A stretch of DNA of 64,000 nucleotides from Macrostomum hystrix (lineage: Eukaryota > Platyhelminthes > Macrostomidae): the NCBI GenBank assembly GCA_950097015.1, contig CATNEN010000029.1, positions 1,990,001-2,054,000 of the forward strand, given 5' to 3'. Under the pieces are notes generated by a model, which did not search any database, was not told where the DNA came from, and saw only the letters and a program-made list of their open reading frames with translations. Both the position numbers and the translations under genes were made by a program. Positions 13,288-23,398 of the stretch are shown piece by piece. How positions within the stretch are numbered: the first letter of the stretch is position 1; each line of letters starts with the position of its first letter.

Positions 13288-13322
13288 CAGCGGCGGCGGC
13301 AGCGGCGGCGGCGGCTGGCTGG
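13151..13322. repeat. (GA)n run followed by (GGC/GCN)n trinucleotide repeat
   Basis: A GA run at about 13151-13171 is followed at about 13238-13313 by GGC units interrupted by AGC and GTC, then GGCTGGCTGGCTGG. The run keeps frames open on both strands as poly-alanine or poly-arginine. It is intronic and there is no sign of a gene. Confidence 0.85.
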
Positions 13323-14032
13323 CTGGCTGGCCGGCTGGCGGGTGGGGCCACGCTGTCGGGCCTGGGAGCCGCCACCATGCGCCACGCGGGCGCGCTCTCT
13401 CCCTCCGCTGCCGCTGTCGGCCTCTCCCTCACTCACTCAAACATACACAAAACCAGCCACCCCCGGCTTGTCTATCCACTCCCATAGCTGCATTTCTCAC
13501 TGCCTGCTTTGCGCATTCACACGCCGGTGTCCCTGCCTACCCCCTCCCCGACTAAAGTGACCCCTAGGGGTCGGATGTGTGTGGGAAGCTAGAGCAGGTG
13601 AGTGAGCTTCTTCTAACTCCGTGTCCCCGCTCTTTTTTATGCCCAACTCAAATATATCTTGCTGCTCCCCGCCTCGCTTTCCTTATGAAACTCCTCATTT
13701 AACCCTGCTCCGCGGTTCCCGTCTCGCATCTGTAACCAGCGCCCCCACCTTATCCACCCCTCTATCTACTGCCGCCAGTCTGTCGGGTCGCCTCTACAGC
13801 GGGCCCGCTGGTTGGGGATAAGAAATAAAAATAGGCAAGCCAGTCAGTCATCTAGTCAGTCAGCGAGGTCGGGTGACTGGCAATAGAGGAGACTTTGATA
13901 ATAGTGAATTTGACGAGACTGGCGGGCAGCGAGTAGTTAAATGGGGTTCTTTTTGCCCTGCCTGAAAAGGGAGGCTAGCTATAAGGGGCTTCTCACTATT
14001 TTAGAGTAATTCTGTCTCCGCTCTTCGATGAT

Positions 14033-14052
14033 GTCTGTCTGTCTGTCTGTCT
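14033..14052. repeat. (GTCT)5 microsatellite, a natural CAGA-box array
   Basis: Five tandem GTCT units inside the Smad intron. GTCT/AGAC is the minimal Smad-binding element, so this tract is formally a small array of MH1 binding sites. Whether it is used is unknown; a simple microsatellite explains it equally well. Confidence 0.8.
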
Positions 14053-15713
14053 CTCCCTCTTCATTCCTCTTCATTCAATTGGCTCTTTGCTTTTCACCCA
14101 ATTTCTGACACTGTCATCCGCAAGATAGAAGCGAAGTCTGAAGTAGTAGAGAGTGAATGAGTAGTTGAGCTTGTGCTCAAGAGCTCTGTCAAGGCTCCGA
14201 TGAGGATGAGGCACTGTTTGCAGATACTGACTGCAGTTCCTGTCTATTTACCTCCGCTTTTGTTGATTTGCTGCCTGGTTTTAGTTTTTAGTATCTTGTC
14301 ACCTTCAAGGTGTTGTTAAGTGTGCCAGTCTTTGCTAGGCTTGGAGGCTAGAAAACGTGGCCAGGCAGGTTTTAAAGAGCTGCGATGGAGAAGGGAACCA
14401 ACCACCTGATGAATAATAAAACAGTTCAGGTGTGCTTTGAGTCGGGGTGTAAATTGTGATTGCTATGCCTCTATCATCCCGATTATCGTGTGTCTTTCCA
14501 CATTAGCCTCTTAAAACTGCACCTAAATCTTAGAATGAATGAATTGAATTAGACGAGATTTTTATTCCATATAAAAAAGCGGGATCTTCATGCAGTTGAC
14601 GGCGTCACATTTGCCGGTAGCTAGGCTGTGACATGTTCTAGACCAGTTGGTACTGCATTTTATCACACTTCCGTCTGAGAGAGAAATAATTTATAACAAA
14701 AAGTATTTGGTGTTGTTTATTTTTTAAGTTGAAAAACAGTGAAAAGTTGCCGGTTGGATTTCTTGTGACACGGGCACCGCTTGATCCATTCTGAAAGAAT
14801 ATACTGTTGTATAGGGCACTGCCTATTGATTTGAACAGCTGCCTATATTCCCGTTGACTGCATACAATTTATTCTCCAATGTTGGTTAGCCAGGATATTG
14901 CTCAATAGGCGCAAGACCGCCTGCATGCGTGCCGATTCTCTTGCCTTAGGTGTGAAAAATGGGCGACAATCTTCCCACTCTTCCAGTTCTCCCCACTTTC
15001 TCTCGCACTTATTGTGTGCGTGTTTTAAGCACGCGCCAAAAGTAGAATGAAGAGTTAGGCTAACGTTAGGGGATTCACGCCTTAACCTATGTTTCAACAG
15101 CTGGAGGCCTGAGCCGCAGTCATTATCAACTTTTATTCTATTTCTCTCTATTTTTCAGTAGAGTTTACAGTTACGGGACTAGAAATTTAGTAGGGGATCA
15201 GATTATAAAACCCTAAAGTATAGTAGATTAGATTTCTGTCAGTGACCTTCCGGTACGAGTATTAATTAAAACAAAGAAAGTCCCATAAGCAATCCTATTC
15301 TATTCTAGACTCTAGATTTGAAAAAACGTCTGATTGCATTTTCAGATAATTGTTATCTTTCTCTTCTTGTTCCCCCATCCGAACGGATTCCCAACCGTTT
15401 GAATATTTTCCCCACGATCGCATTCATTCATTTGTGTCTATTTTTCTGTGACATGCCAGTCTCATTGGCCGGCTAGTTTAGCTGGGAGAAGTGCAGCTAG
15501 AAAACTTGTGTGTGCAAATACTATTGCTTTAGTATATGACCCAAGATAGCTTTGGTTGTAATGCCATCCCTGTCAATGCTTTGCGATTGCCCTTATATAC
15601 TGTCTCCACTATCCCCCTCTGTGTCTGTGTTAGCTGTTTAGTGTATATTTTTCTGGCCAAAGCTTGGCCTTATAAACTTTGCACGCAATCGGGAAACTAT
15701 CTCTATTTGGCGG

Positions 15714-15752
15714 TGCGTGTGTGCGTGTGCGTGTGTGTGTGTGTATGCGCGC
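15714..15752. repeat. (GT)n microsatellite
   Basis: Interrupted GTGTGCGTGTGC units followed by GTGTGTGTGTGTAT and GCGCGC. Alternating purine-pyrimidine sequence in the Smad intron. Confidence 0.9.
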
Positions 15753-16123
15753 GCTTTTAAATCGTTTTCCGCGAAACCACGCGGAAGCCATAGATACAGA
15801 CGATGGGTACTGGCAGAGAGAGAAGGCACAAAGATTGACTAGTTTGGGGGCATTGGGAAAGTGGCATCGCCGTGTTGGCCGTCGGCGCTTGGATTTTGCG
15901 GCCCAGATGACACCGACTATCGGACACAGATGGCAGGCTGTGGGGGGACAGGCGGGTTTAAAGTCAGAAGGGGTCCGGATGACGGAATCGAAATCTATTC
16001 CTATAAAACTGTCGCGTATCGCGTATTTGTGCCTCTCTATAGTCAGACTAGTGCGGCCTACCCTATCTGTTCTGTTTTTACCTCTGCGTGTTGTTCAGAA
16101 TGTATATATAAAAAAGTTTTCAC

Positions 16124-16244
16124 TCGTGGCTAAACATCTCAATAATATCTGCAATGGCTTTGATTGCTTGTAGCCTGTCTGGGAATCCGCTACTCACTGG
16201 TGGCTAAACATCTCAATAATATCTGCAATGGCTTTGATTGCTTT
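16124..16244. repeat. Short tandem duplication in the Smad intron
   Basis: About 43 bp beginning GTGGCTAAACATCTCAATAA and ending CTTTGATTGCTT at 16127-16169 recurs almost exactly at 16200-16242, a spacing of about 73 bp. The near-identity suggests a recent local duplication. Confidence 0.85.
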
Positions 16245-17824
16245 AATCGATATTTCTGAGCAACATTCGTTGCCGTTTTGCCTGTCTTCTTCTTGAGTCA
16301 GCTTTGGCTTTTCTGGGTAGTGGGGGGAGGCGGCGCAGCGAGTCTACGGGGCCAGTGGCTGGCGACTCTTTGCTTTCTTTCTCTGTAATTTTTTTCCTGA
16401 CTTATTATGGCGCCGCAATGTCAGAAAATGCTCAGAGATAGAGAGACAGAGATAGCAAAGGGGCCGCTTGTCTGTTTGTGTGTCCGCTAATGTGTGTGGT
16501 GTATGTGTGTGGCGCGCCCGCGTTTATCTCCGTGCCATCAGACGTCAGACTAACCGGCGACTACTCAAACTTCACTGGACCCGATCGCCGTCCTTCCCAC
16601 CCCTTAGCTCCCCGACAGACGCAATCTGTTGTCCCACTGTTGCCACATTAACTAGCTCTGCTATTGAGTTTGTTTTCCTATAGAGATCTGACATCTATAG
16701 CTATCTGATATCTGGCGTCTCTTGTCTTCGTCTGTCCTGAGCCTTCCGCTTCGCCGTTTTTTCTCATTTACTGACGCTTCCGGCCTCCCCCCGAGGTTGG
16801 TCTCTGTCCATTGCTTCTTCAGTCAGTTTTCCAACAAGCAAAATAAAGTGTGCAGTCGGATTCAACTGACTGACTGCCGTCTAGTCTGGCCCAGTCTAGG
16901 CTTATTCGATTGGCTTATTGCTTGTGTTTTTCTCTTTAGTCATCCAATAGCCAGAGAAATTTCAACAGTAAAAAATGCATACATTCAGACTGTTGGCGAC
17001 GATTATGGTCGGCGTGACGGCGCAGCTGAGACGACTGCGTCCTCCTTGTAGTCTCCAGGGTATCTAATGGGATCTTTATGGGGGGGGATGCGGCTCAGCC
17101 TGGCGCCGCCGCCGTGCCGATCAAAGAGGATTAGCGATGCCACGATGGCTATAGCTTCGTTGCTTGCGATGGGGTCGGTTGACTGGATTTGGAGCCGGGG
17201 TATTAGTGGAGTGGAATCGCTCACTGCTAGCGAGTAAGCCCGTATCCAGTCTATTATTTTTTGTCTTCTCTTTGCTTTCATCCGTTTTAAAAAATCCCTT
17301 GTTTTAATTCATTAAGGCGGTTAAATTCTCCACCATTCTGTAATAGGATTGGGATGATAATGGATTTGAGAAGCGCATGAGAGAGCTTTGCATTGGAGTG
17401 ATAAAAAATGAATTTTTGCTTAAAATAACGCTAATTGTAGATCGGAGTGCCGATTGTTTGCTGAAATTCCATAGTTCGTTTTTTAGCTGCTTCATTCTTT
17501 TAAATCGAGACAACAAAAAATCTGAAATTCGCTTTGCCTATTTTCTGTTGCTGTCTCTGTTTTTTTTCGGGTGCCGCCATTTTAGTCTTTGAGATTTTCC
17601 TCCACCACCAGAGAGAACTGGCTAGGCTAGGATTTTAGAAATATATATAATCATTATGTTTTTGTAAATCGCTGATTCAACGTGTGTTTCGTTTGTTTTC
17701 TATAAAGCTCTTCAATCATTGTCCAGTAGCTGGGGCTTCCAGATGCATTAATTAATTCGTCATCAGCCCAATCATGTACACGTCAATTGTCAATGTCATT
17801 GTTTATACGCATATATTAGCCTCG

Positions 17825-17849
17825 TATATATATATATATATATATATTT
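17825..17849. repeat. (TA)n microsatellite
   Basis: An uninterrupted run of about 12 TA units in the Smad intron, followed by TTTATACAG. Confidence 0.9.
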
Positions 17850-18618
17850 ATACAGTGTATGATAAACGAGCGATTTGGAAGGACGCTCTACGATCTAAAA
17901 TAATGATTGAGAATGCTAGCCATTTCTATTGAGAAGGTCGTCTCTCTCTTTCTCTCAAGTGTCCATTTAGGAACAGGCCGAAATGACGGATGACTCGAGA
18001 AAAATAGGCGGAGACTCGCGGTTCTGTTTGCCGAAGCTTATAGAAAAAATTCAGATGTCAGATGGGGATAGGGTCTGCTCCAAGTAGGAATTCAGCCCTG
18101 CCGCAAGTACATGGCATGTAGAACTAGCACAAACAAGGCACTGGTGCAGAGTGGTTAAGCAGCATAGAAAAACATTGTTTAGCTTGTTCTGTCCAGATGA
18201 CCGCAGAGGGATGTGAATTACTTAGCTATGCCACGATTTATTTATTAGCTTATTCTGTATTTGCTAATCCTATGTGCATTTGTTATCAGACCATTTTCTT
18301 CTTCTACTATTTAAACTTTAGGGAGTCTGTCCCAGGGGGGCATTGCCTTGGCCTCTGTCCTCTCCCCGTCCGGTTAGTTAGTCCTAAACAGGCCTAGAGT
18401 AAATAAACAGTGCACGATGCAGTGCATATGCGGGAAGGTTTAGTCCACTGAAATAATATTACTGTGCCTGAACTGTACGCATTGGCCAGGCTTACGCGAA
18501 ATATGGCTACGTGAAAATCAAATTTTCTTGTTCAAAGCTTCAGGGGTTTGAATTTAAGATTTTACTGCGAGAGCATAGTGAAATTGGTTTTATTTATTGA
18601 GTACATTCATTATTGCAG

Positions 18619-19826
18619 ACCTACACGGCTTGATGAATCGGCTTATTCAGCTGGAACAGAAGCTGCCTCTCATCTCCTTCTCTGACAATGAAGTGTCCTC
18701 GTCCGGCTGCAGCAGTGGTGAGTACTTTTTGAGCACACTGTTTAAGCAGTACCTGCGTTGGGATTCGAGCTCTCGACCTCCTAAGAGTGTATTTTTCTCG
18801 CCTTCGCCAGACTCGCTCCTGTCCGCAAGTCGCAAGAGCTGGCTAACCACTGGGAGCAGCGGATTGTCCAATCATCAGCATCAGCGAGACGGTCTGTTTG
18901 GCGGCGGCGGCAGCGGCAGTAGCAGTTGCAGCTCCTGTTGTTGCTGTTGCTGTTTAACATCCGATGCTCAATCCTCAACCGCCGCCGCTTCGTCATTGTC
19001 CGGTCCTAATCGACTTCTGTCGCAGCAGCGGGCACTGGCGCCGCCTTTAGCTGAAACAGCGTCCGAGAGCGAAGCGGAGCAGCCTGTGTCAGCCGCTGAA
19101 GAGGACCAGCAGGCCTGGTGCGCCATAGCCTACTGGGAGGGCCGCTGCCGCATTGGTCATTTGGTTCGCGTTCGCGATCCAGCGTTTCGAGTCTGTCAAC
19201 GAGCTGTCGCGACTGACGCCGCCGCCGCAGTCCTGTCGCTGGAGGCGCTGTCGGCCGAGTCTTCCTCATCGTCGTCATTGCTGGCCAATCAGCATCGCCT
19301 GACAGATCCGGACGGCGAATTGGCCAGGCAGGCGGCGAAGACGCGCGCCAAAATTGGCCCCGGTGTTGCTCTGGTCCGCCGCCGCCGCCGCAGCAGACGG
19401 CATCGAGTAGTTGGCGCCGATGACAGCGACAACGACGACTTCGGCGAGCACGAGGAGGCAACGATAGCGGCGGATGAGGCCACAGGCGAGAGCACAGAGC
19501 TGATCATCTTCAACCAGTCTGAGCACGCAGTCTTTGTTCATTCGCCAACCCTGCAGCCGCTGTCCTCCGGCGATATAACCGGATTGACCGCTCCCTACCA
19601 GGCCGTCAAGCTGCCACCCGGCTGCTGCTTGAAGGCGTTCGACTCGACCGCCGCCAGCCTGCTGTGCCGGGCCCGCAGGCTAGGCCAGTTGAACCAATGC
19701 GCTCCGGCTGCCGCCGACCCCTTCACTGTGCGGCTGAGCTTTGTGAAGGGCTTCGGCGCCGCCTACCAGAGGCAGGACATCATCTACTGCCCCTGCTGGC
19801 TGGAGATCATGCTGAGCCTTGGCTGA
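18619..19826 (+). CDS. SMAD6/7: Inhibitory Smad (SMAD6/7-like), exon 2: linker and MH2 domain
   Basis: Joined to exon 1 this gives a 574-residue protein (543 if the in-frame candidate intron 18718-18810 is removed), against about 426-496 for human SMAD7 and SMAD6. The linker is Ser/Cys/Ala-rich. MH2 runs from about residue 339 to the end. WCAIAYWEGRCRIGHL matches the SMAD6/7 WC-AYWE-RVGRL start, TRAKIGPGV matches the RSKIG motif, AVFVHSPTL matches IFVNSPTL, and CPCWLEIMLSLG matches the I-Smad terminus. The protein ends without an SSxS receptor phosphosite, which defines an I-Smad. Oddities: a charged insertion at about residues 426-465 (Arg-rich, then Asp/Glu-rich); Phe in place of the usual Trp in the L3 loop FVKGFG; and no PPxY Smurf-binding motif that I can find. 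The stop is at 19824-19826. Confidence 0.9.
18718..18810 (+). other. Candidate 93-nt in-frame mini-intron inside the Smad linker
   Basis: GTG|GTGAGTACTTTTT at 18718 and TTTTTCTCGCCTTCGCCAG ending at 18810 make a good donor and acceptor pair with matching phase 1 on both sides. The length is divisible by three and there is no stop, so both the spliced and the retained form stay in frame. The stretch is T-richer than the flanking coding sequence and has poor similarity to any Smad linker. I favour a true intron but cannot exclude coding sequence. Confidence 0.55.
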
Positions 19827-19944
19827 GCCCTGGGGCCTTACTAACTCCCCACACACCCAGCTACCCCCCTCCCCCCCGGTTGCTAATGCCTTGTCTGTGC
19901 GGTCTGAATTAAAGATTTGGCCATTTTGAATTCATTTCTCATCG

Positions 19945-19964
19945 AATAAATGCGTGTAAATAAA
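19945..19964 (+). terminator. Polyadenylation signals of the Smad gene
   Basis: AATAAA occurs at 19945-19950 and again at 19959-19964, about 120-140 bases after the stop codon. The spacing suits a short 3' UTR ending near 19.98 kb. Confidence 0.65.
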
Positions 19965-20689
19965 AATGAGCCAGCTAAGACTGCCTGTTGCCTTAGGTCT
20001 TGTAGGGTTACCTCACAAATCATGTTTTCTTTATCTATTTTTTTATTGTAAAGATGTGGTCATTTTTTCCACGATTGCATACTATTTTTTGTCAGTCATC
20101 TAGTAATTAAATTTAGATAGTAAAGATTTCGTTTTGAGAGTAAAGTGAACAGTTAAATTAAAAAACAATTATCATGCCGACTATTTAGTATGCTTTATAA
20201 TCTCCGCCTTCGCTAACTGTTTGTTATATTATTATTAATATTTCATAAGTCTGTATTAAATATATAGTGTTGCTCCTATTTTTACCCAACTAACTATGCC
20301 CCTACCGATCGCCTATGACATCATGCAATCATTCTTATTTTATCAACTTCTATTTTATAATAATTTCTCGTTGCTGCTTTTATTTTCGTTGGCGCAATTA
20401 ATAAACACTGTTCAAGCTACTATTAGTACTAGTAATAATAGTTGTTGTAGATCTATCAGTGTTTTAATCGGTAATTTGTGTTGTGCTTCGGTTAATAGAA
20501 TACAAACTTGTGAGTGCATCGTGTATAAACAAAATTGTCTTGTCCTTCTCGTCCTTCAAGGTTTCCACAACGGTGGTTAGACCTTTTAAACTTCGTAGGT
20601 GTAAATTGGCTAGGCTATTAGAGTTCTTATAAGTAAAACAACTTGCTGTCAACTTATTTAAATTTTCAGCCACGCAAAATTCTACTTAC

Positions 20690-20800
20690 TAGAATTCTAA
20701 TAAATATTATAATTACTGCCATTATAATATTATTATATTATATTATAATTATTATAATTACTATAATTATATTACATATTATAATTACTATCGAATAGCT
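20690..20800. repeat. AT-rich degenerate repeat (TTATAATTA)
   Basis: Irregular reiteration of ATTATAATTA and TATTATAAT units, nearly pure A+T. It is probably a decayed low-complexity repeat; no gene overlaps it. Confidence 0.8.
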
Positions 20801-20854
20801 ATAGTAGAATTACATCCTCCGGTTTAGCGCCTGCTCGCGATAACACTGACCCTC

Positions 20855-21070
20855 TACTAAGTTCCTCTGCCCCTTCTACGCTTCCTCTGCCCCTTCTCTT
20901 AGTTCCTCTGCCCCTTCTATTACTTCCTCTGCCCCTTCTACGCTTCCTCTGCCCCTTCTCTTAGTTCCTCTGCCCCTTCTATTACTTCCTCTGCCCCTTC
21001 GCCCGCTTCCTCTGCCCCTTCGCCCGCTTCCTCTGCCCCTTCTATTAGTTCCTCTTCCTCCTCTTCCTCT
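20855..21070. repeat. Minisatellite of about 18-21 bp, CCTCTGCCCCTTCTA unit
   Basis: About 11 copies of a pyrimidine-rich unit (TCCTCTGCCCCTTCTATTA and close variants with ACGC, CTTAG or GCCCGC). The minus-strand translation is a meaningless RGRG-type frame. The array directly abuts the tail of the minus-strand SINE. Confidence 0.9.
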
Positions 21071-21076
21071 GTTCCT

Positions 21077-21342
21077 CTGAAGTGGGCAGTTCGCCCACTT
21101 CACTGACTCCTGAGCACACACGCACACAGGGTGTCTATAAATGCCCTGACTTTCTCATCGTCAGGCAGTGTACATTTTCACTGTGCCTTGGAGGTTGGCC
21201 CTTAACGGTTTAAATTGCACGACAAGCCCCCAAGCCTTCTCTCCGCGGCTGCGACGCAAATGAATGTGGCCTCGCAGCCGAATAGAGCTTTGGGACATTG
21301 GAGCGTAGGCAAACGCGTTAACCTCTCTGCCACCCACCCCCA
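21077..21342 (-). mobile_element. tRNA-derived SINE, copy 1 (minus strand, diverged)
   Basis: Read on the minus strand it begins GGGTGGGTGGCAGAGAGGTT (A-box-like) and continues GCGGAGAGAAGGCTTGGGGG, CTTGTCGTGCAATTTAAACC, then GGGCCAACCTCCAAGGCACA and TGTACACTGCCTGACGAT. This is the same order as the full-length copy at 46811. The B-box region has diverged, so this copy is unlikely to be transcribed by RNA polymerase III. At its tail end, 21079-21101 forms a perfect 9-bp stem, GAAGTGGGC / GCCCACTTC with a 5-base loop, that the full-length copy does not have. Confidence 0.8.
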
Positions 21343-21550
21343 GCCCCTTCACATAGTTCTTCTGCCAGTTCATCAGCCACTTCGTTTACCTGTCGCCTCC
21401 ACTGGCGTTCCCAAAATCGTTTCGATTCTTAGAAAACAGTTTATTTATGTGTAGGATGTATGCAATTTTTAGGAAATTATTTCAAATCTTCAAACTACAC
21501 TGCACGATACATTTATTTTTAGGATTAACCCGCTAAAAATAGGGATGTTT

Positions 21551-21702
21551 CTTTGGGTGATTCCAGTTGGAATCTGCGGTGTTTCCAGAAAAAGAAACAG
21601 CCGAACGCTGGAAACAGGCCAATCGGATGATTCCATGCTTGGAATCAACCCAACTGGGCGGTTTCTCGGTGCTTCTTGGTGGCGAAATGGAATCACCCAA
21701 AG
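21551..21702. repeat. 15-bp inverted repeat within a palindrome-rich block
   Basis: CTTTGGGTGATTCCA at 21551-21565 and TGGAATCACCCAAAG at 21688-21702 are exact inverted copies. Between and beyond them (to about 21930) short motifs such as GGAATC, ATTCCATGCT and GGCGGTTTC recur in both orientations, which explains several overlapping open frames on both strands. It may be a small decayed DNA element. Confidence 0.6.
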
Positions 21703-21939
21703 AATCCTCCAGTTCGGAAGATTCCATGCTCAGAAACCGCCGAGGAATCGCCCGTAAATAATTCTCTGATTGTCCCATGGGCCACTGGTTCGGGTGGTTC
21801 TTCGGCGGTTTCCGCACAATTTACGGTTACATCGGCTGCTTCCTGGGCGGTTTCTTTAACTCTTGCGAGATAGGGGGGATTTTGGTAGATTCCACTCCTA
21901 TTTTGCACACAAAAAACCGCCGAAGATGCAGCCGAATTT

Positions 21940-22600
21940 TTTACAGGGAAGGTTCTTTTTGTGTTAATTTTAATTGTTTAGTCACTGAATTAATTTGTAT
22001 CAGCATTTAAACCTGGCACTGTGTGTGGCACTTCTTACCTCTTTATATAAATGCATCGGCAGTGTTTTGTTATCGTGCTACATCAAATCGAACCATACCT
22101 TGAACTAAAAATCACACCAACTATGCTTACTCAGCAAATCGTCAGGTGTCTAGGATTTCCTAATCTAAGCTTTTGTATGACTTTTAGTCGATTAGTTCCG
22201 TCTTCGACCATGCAGCGAGATACGCGCCATTTGGACAAAACAAATCAGTATTTTCAGTATGTTTTCAGTTAGTTTTTTGCCTGTCTGTTTATCAGTTGCA
22301 ATGTATTTTATTGAGCACTTTGTAAAGCATTACAGCTGAGTTTGAAGTGCTTTGCATTCATCTTTTGTTATATCTTCGCGAAAATATATTTTATTTGTTG
22401 CACTTAGGGATCTCTCACTTAAAAATTGTAACATAACGGAGAGTTTTTCGATTGGCAGACTAAATATAAACATTTTGAATTGAGAAATACCTCCGTTTTT
22501 ATTTTCTTGTGTTTTCTACAGTTTTTTGTGCCAACTGCCATTCGAATCCTGTAAGTTAGCATTCTGAACTAAAATTTCTCAGAAAACTTACTCACTTAAT
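21940..22600. other. Gene-free intergenic sequence
   Basis: AT-rich, with no array, no tRNA-like boxes and no family-like open frame. The short frame at 22051-22272 has no recognisable feature. Confidence 0.6.
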
Positions 22601-22619
22601 CCCATCCACTTACCTACCT

Positions 22620-23345
22620 GCAGTCAATTAGTCTCATCAATTTCCCCACCTCCAATCACTTAGTCCCATCCATTTCCCCACCTCCAATCACTTGGTCCCA
22701 TCCATTTCCCCACCTCCAATCACTTGGTCCCATCCATTTCCCCACCTCCAATCACTTGGTCACATTCATTTCCCCACCTCCAATCACTTGGTCCCATCCA
22801 TTTCCCCACCTCCAATCACTTGGTCCCATCCATTTCCCCACCTCCAATCACTTGGTCCCATCCATTTCCCCACCTCCAATCACTTGGTCCCATCCATTTC
22901 CCCACTTCCAATCACTTGGTCCCATCCATTTCCCCACCTCCAATCACTTGGTCCCATCCATTTCCCCACCTCCAATCACTTGGTCCCCTTCATTTCCCCA
23001 CTTCCAATCACTTGGTCCGATCCATTTCCCCATCTCCAGTCATATAGTCCCATCAACTTCCCCATCTCCAGTCATATAGTCCCATCAACTTACCCATCTC
23101 CAGTCACTTGGTCCGATCCATTTCCCCATCTCCAGTCATATAGTCCCATCAACTTCCCCATCTCCAGTCATATAGTCCCATCAACTTACCCATCTCCAGT
23201 CACTTGGTCCGATCCATTTCCCCATCTCCAGTCATATAGTCCCATCTACTTCCCCATCTCCAGTCACTTGGTCCGATCCATTTCCCCATCTCCAGTCATA
23301 TAGTCCCATCTACTTCCCCATCTCCAGTCAGTTAGTCCCATCCAT
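22620..23345. repeat. 32-bp minisatellite abutting the MFAP1 start
   Basis: About 22 units of 32 bp. The distal dozen read CCAATCACTTGGTCCCATCC plus TTTCCCCACCT; the gene-proximal units are a second subtype (CCAGTCATATAGTCCCATC plus ACTTCCCCATCT) interleaved with CCAGTCACTTGGTCCGATCC. The last unit runs into the first ATG region of MFAP1, so the array must form most of its proximal 5' flank. Long + strand frames in it only reflect a stop-free unit. The distal units each contain a CCAAT pentamer. Confidence 0.95.
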
Positions 23346-23398
23346 TTGGGATGTCCGTGACATGTAGTGTCAACCCCGCTGCCCGCAGCCCAGCAGCG

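Larger units (their letters stand above)
8176..18618 (+). other. Intron 1 of the inhibitory Smad gene (10.4 kb)
   Basis: Bounded by GTGAGT at 8176 and TTCATTATTGCAG ending at 18618. No supported exon lies inside; open frames here translate simple repeats or lack family resemblance. The intron contains a 17-bp telobox-like array, GCC/GGC trinucleotide runs, GA, GTCT, GT and TA microsatellites and a short tandem duplication, each listed separately. An alternative first exon or enhancers could lie here but cannot be recognised from sequence alone. Confidence 0.75.

Noticed and set aside
12960-13487. Poly-alanine frame on the + strand and its minus-strand counterpart
   Set aside because: Translation of a GGC/GCN trinucleotide run inside the Smad intron; no conserved sequence on either side.
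13369-13487. GCCGCCACCATGC, a perfect vertebrate-type Kozak context
   Set aside because: The following frame is only 36 codons of low-complexity sequence, lies in the Smad intron and has no homology I recognise; probably chance in GC-rich DNA.
18148-18180. TGGTGCAGAGTGGTTAAGC resembling a tRNA A box
   Set aside because: No B box at the right distance and no similarity to the SINE body; probably chance.
20876-21127. RGRG-type minus-strand frame, resembling an RGG protein
   Set aside because: It is the translation of a pyrimidine-rich minisatellite.
22692-23303. Three overlapping + strand frames with SHPFPHLQ-type repeats
   Set aside because: All three frames of the 32-bp minisatellite are open; this is a property of the unit, not a gene.
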